From: an uncultured Acidimicrobiaceae bacterium
Lineage (GTDB): Bacteria > Actinomycetota > Acidimicrobiia > Acidimicrobiales > Poriferisodalaceae
DNA: 41,650 nt
Assembly: GCA_913020735.1 (NCBI GenBank)
Contig: CAJWBN010000006.1
Location: 1-41,650 of the forward strand
Reading direction: 5' to 3'
The notes under the pieces were generated by a model, which did no database searches, was not told the DNA's origin, and was given only the letters and a program-made list of their open reading frames with translations. Both the position numbers and the translations under genes were made by a program. Positions 41,336-41,650 of this stretch are shown here, in pieces. The first letter of the stretch is position 1. Each line of letters starts with the position of its first letter.

Positions 41336-41650
41336 TCAGTGATCCATTTCTCTTTGACGTTGTATTTCATAAATTGTTATAGCCGCTGCATTGGACACAT
41401 TGAGTGATTCAAGGTGACCGATTTGAGGTATTGAGACAAGTTGGTCACATCTCTTCTTTGTCAGATGAGAGAGTCCTTCACCTTCCGCGCCCAGAACGAT
41501 CATGAGTGGTTCTGTGGCAACTCGCATCTCATAAATTGAATTTTTTGCGGTGCCATCAAGTCCCACAATCCAAAGACCTCGGTCGGACATCTCCTTAATC
41601 GTCGTTGGCAACCCCGCTACAAGCGCTATGGGCAAATGCTCGACAGCTCC
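41336..41650 (-). CDS. rlmB: 23S rRNA 2'-O-ribose methyltransferase RlmB/SpoU family (5' end outside window)
   Basis: The frame is open to the right edge, so the start lies beyond the window; about 104 C-terminal residues are visible. GLWIVGLDG precedes the SPOUT domain. MIVLGAEGEGLSHLTKKRCD is motif 2 and LVSIPQIGHLESLNVSNAAA is motif 3, which form the trefoil-knot SAM site. The N of NVSNA and the E/R pattern match RlmB, which methylates G2251 of 23S rRNA, but TrmH-type relatives are similar. It ends 45 bases upstream of the tRNA-Thr gene on the same strand. Confidence 0.85.
   Translation of the reverse strand, partial: GAVEHLPIALVAGLPTTIKEMSDRGLWIVGLDGTAKNSIYEMRVATEPLMIVLGAEGEGLSHLTKKRCDQLVSIPQIGHLESLNVSNAAAITIYEIQRQREMDH

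Overview
The window looks like a chromosomal segment of an uncultured, probably marine, actinobacterium, with Acidimicrobiia as my best guess. The lineage clues are: F420-type enzymes (an LLM-family oxidoreductase and a PPOX-family protein); a DUF3263 gene followed by a LytR_C gene; a PAC2 protein; an actinobacterial-type HelD/HelR; and HemQ together with an oxygen-dependent HemY, which points to the coproporphyrin heme route. Base composition looks close to balanced and genes are packed very tightly, with many ATGA, TGATG and TAATG junctions. No insertion sequence, phage gene, CRISPR array or rRNA was seen. No gap between genes exceeds about 240 bases.

Layout. (1) Positions 2-3111, plus strand: the 3' part of an F420-type LLM oxidoreductase coupled to a double-length family III CoA-transferase. 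(2) 10633-3108, minus strand: an eight-gene run of a stand-alone methylmalonyl-CoA-mutase-type B12 domain, 3-hydroxyacyl-CoA dehydrogenase, an ACAD10/11-like kinase, HtrA protease, enoyl-CoA hydratase, class V aminotransferase, a CinA-like protein and a second kinase. (3) 10839-14534, plus: a LolD/MacB-type ATPase, an FtsX-type permease and a PPOX protein. (4) 16678-14573, minus: HelD/HelR. (5) 16886-21338, plus: a cupin, then hemE, hemY and lnt. (6) 21753-21316, minus: dtd. (7) 21873-24890, plus: a GT4 glycosyltransferase, a methyltransferase and an alpha/alpha-barrel protein. This run converges on a minus-strand run, 27326-24903, of an acetyltransferase, a truncated globin, DoxX, GtrA and an O-methyltransferase-like protein. 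(8) 27352-28236, plus: PAC2, facing a long minus-strand operon at 34589-28254 of acyl-CoA dehydrogenase, larE, two unknown proteins, glnD and a Nudix hydrolase. (9) 34664-35068, plus: a small membrane protein, followed by an interrupted reading frame. (10) 41650-35259, minus: the rlmB fragment, tRNA-Thr(UGU), DUF3263, LytR_C, glycerate kinase, groEL with a perfect CIRCE operator, nitrobindin, fdhD and hemQ.

How the parts fit together. Heme synthesis (hemE, hemY, hemQ) sits with heme users (truncated globin, nitrobindin). The long minus-strand operon at 3-10.6 kb reads as CoA-thioester catabolism, possibly of hydroxylated acids, because it carries two aminoglycoside-phosphotransferase-fold kinases with beta-oxidation enzymes.

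The most interesting items are: an Lnt homologue whose catalytic cysteine is serine; a gene-like frame with an in-frame UGA next to hemQ; the kinase/beta-oxidation operon; larE and two unknown proteins coupled to glnD; a CinA-like protein lacking the amidase Ser and Lys; and a small glycosyltransferase, methyltransferase and barrel-protein cluster. No wholly novel defence or mobile system was recognised. All functions come from reading motifs by eye, with no database search.
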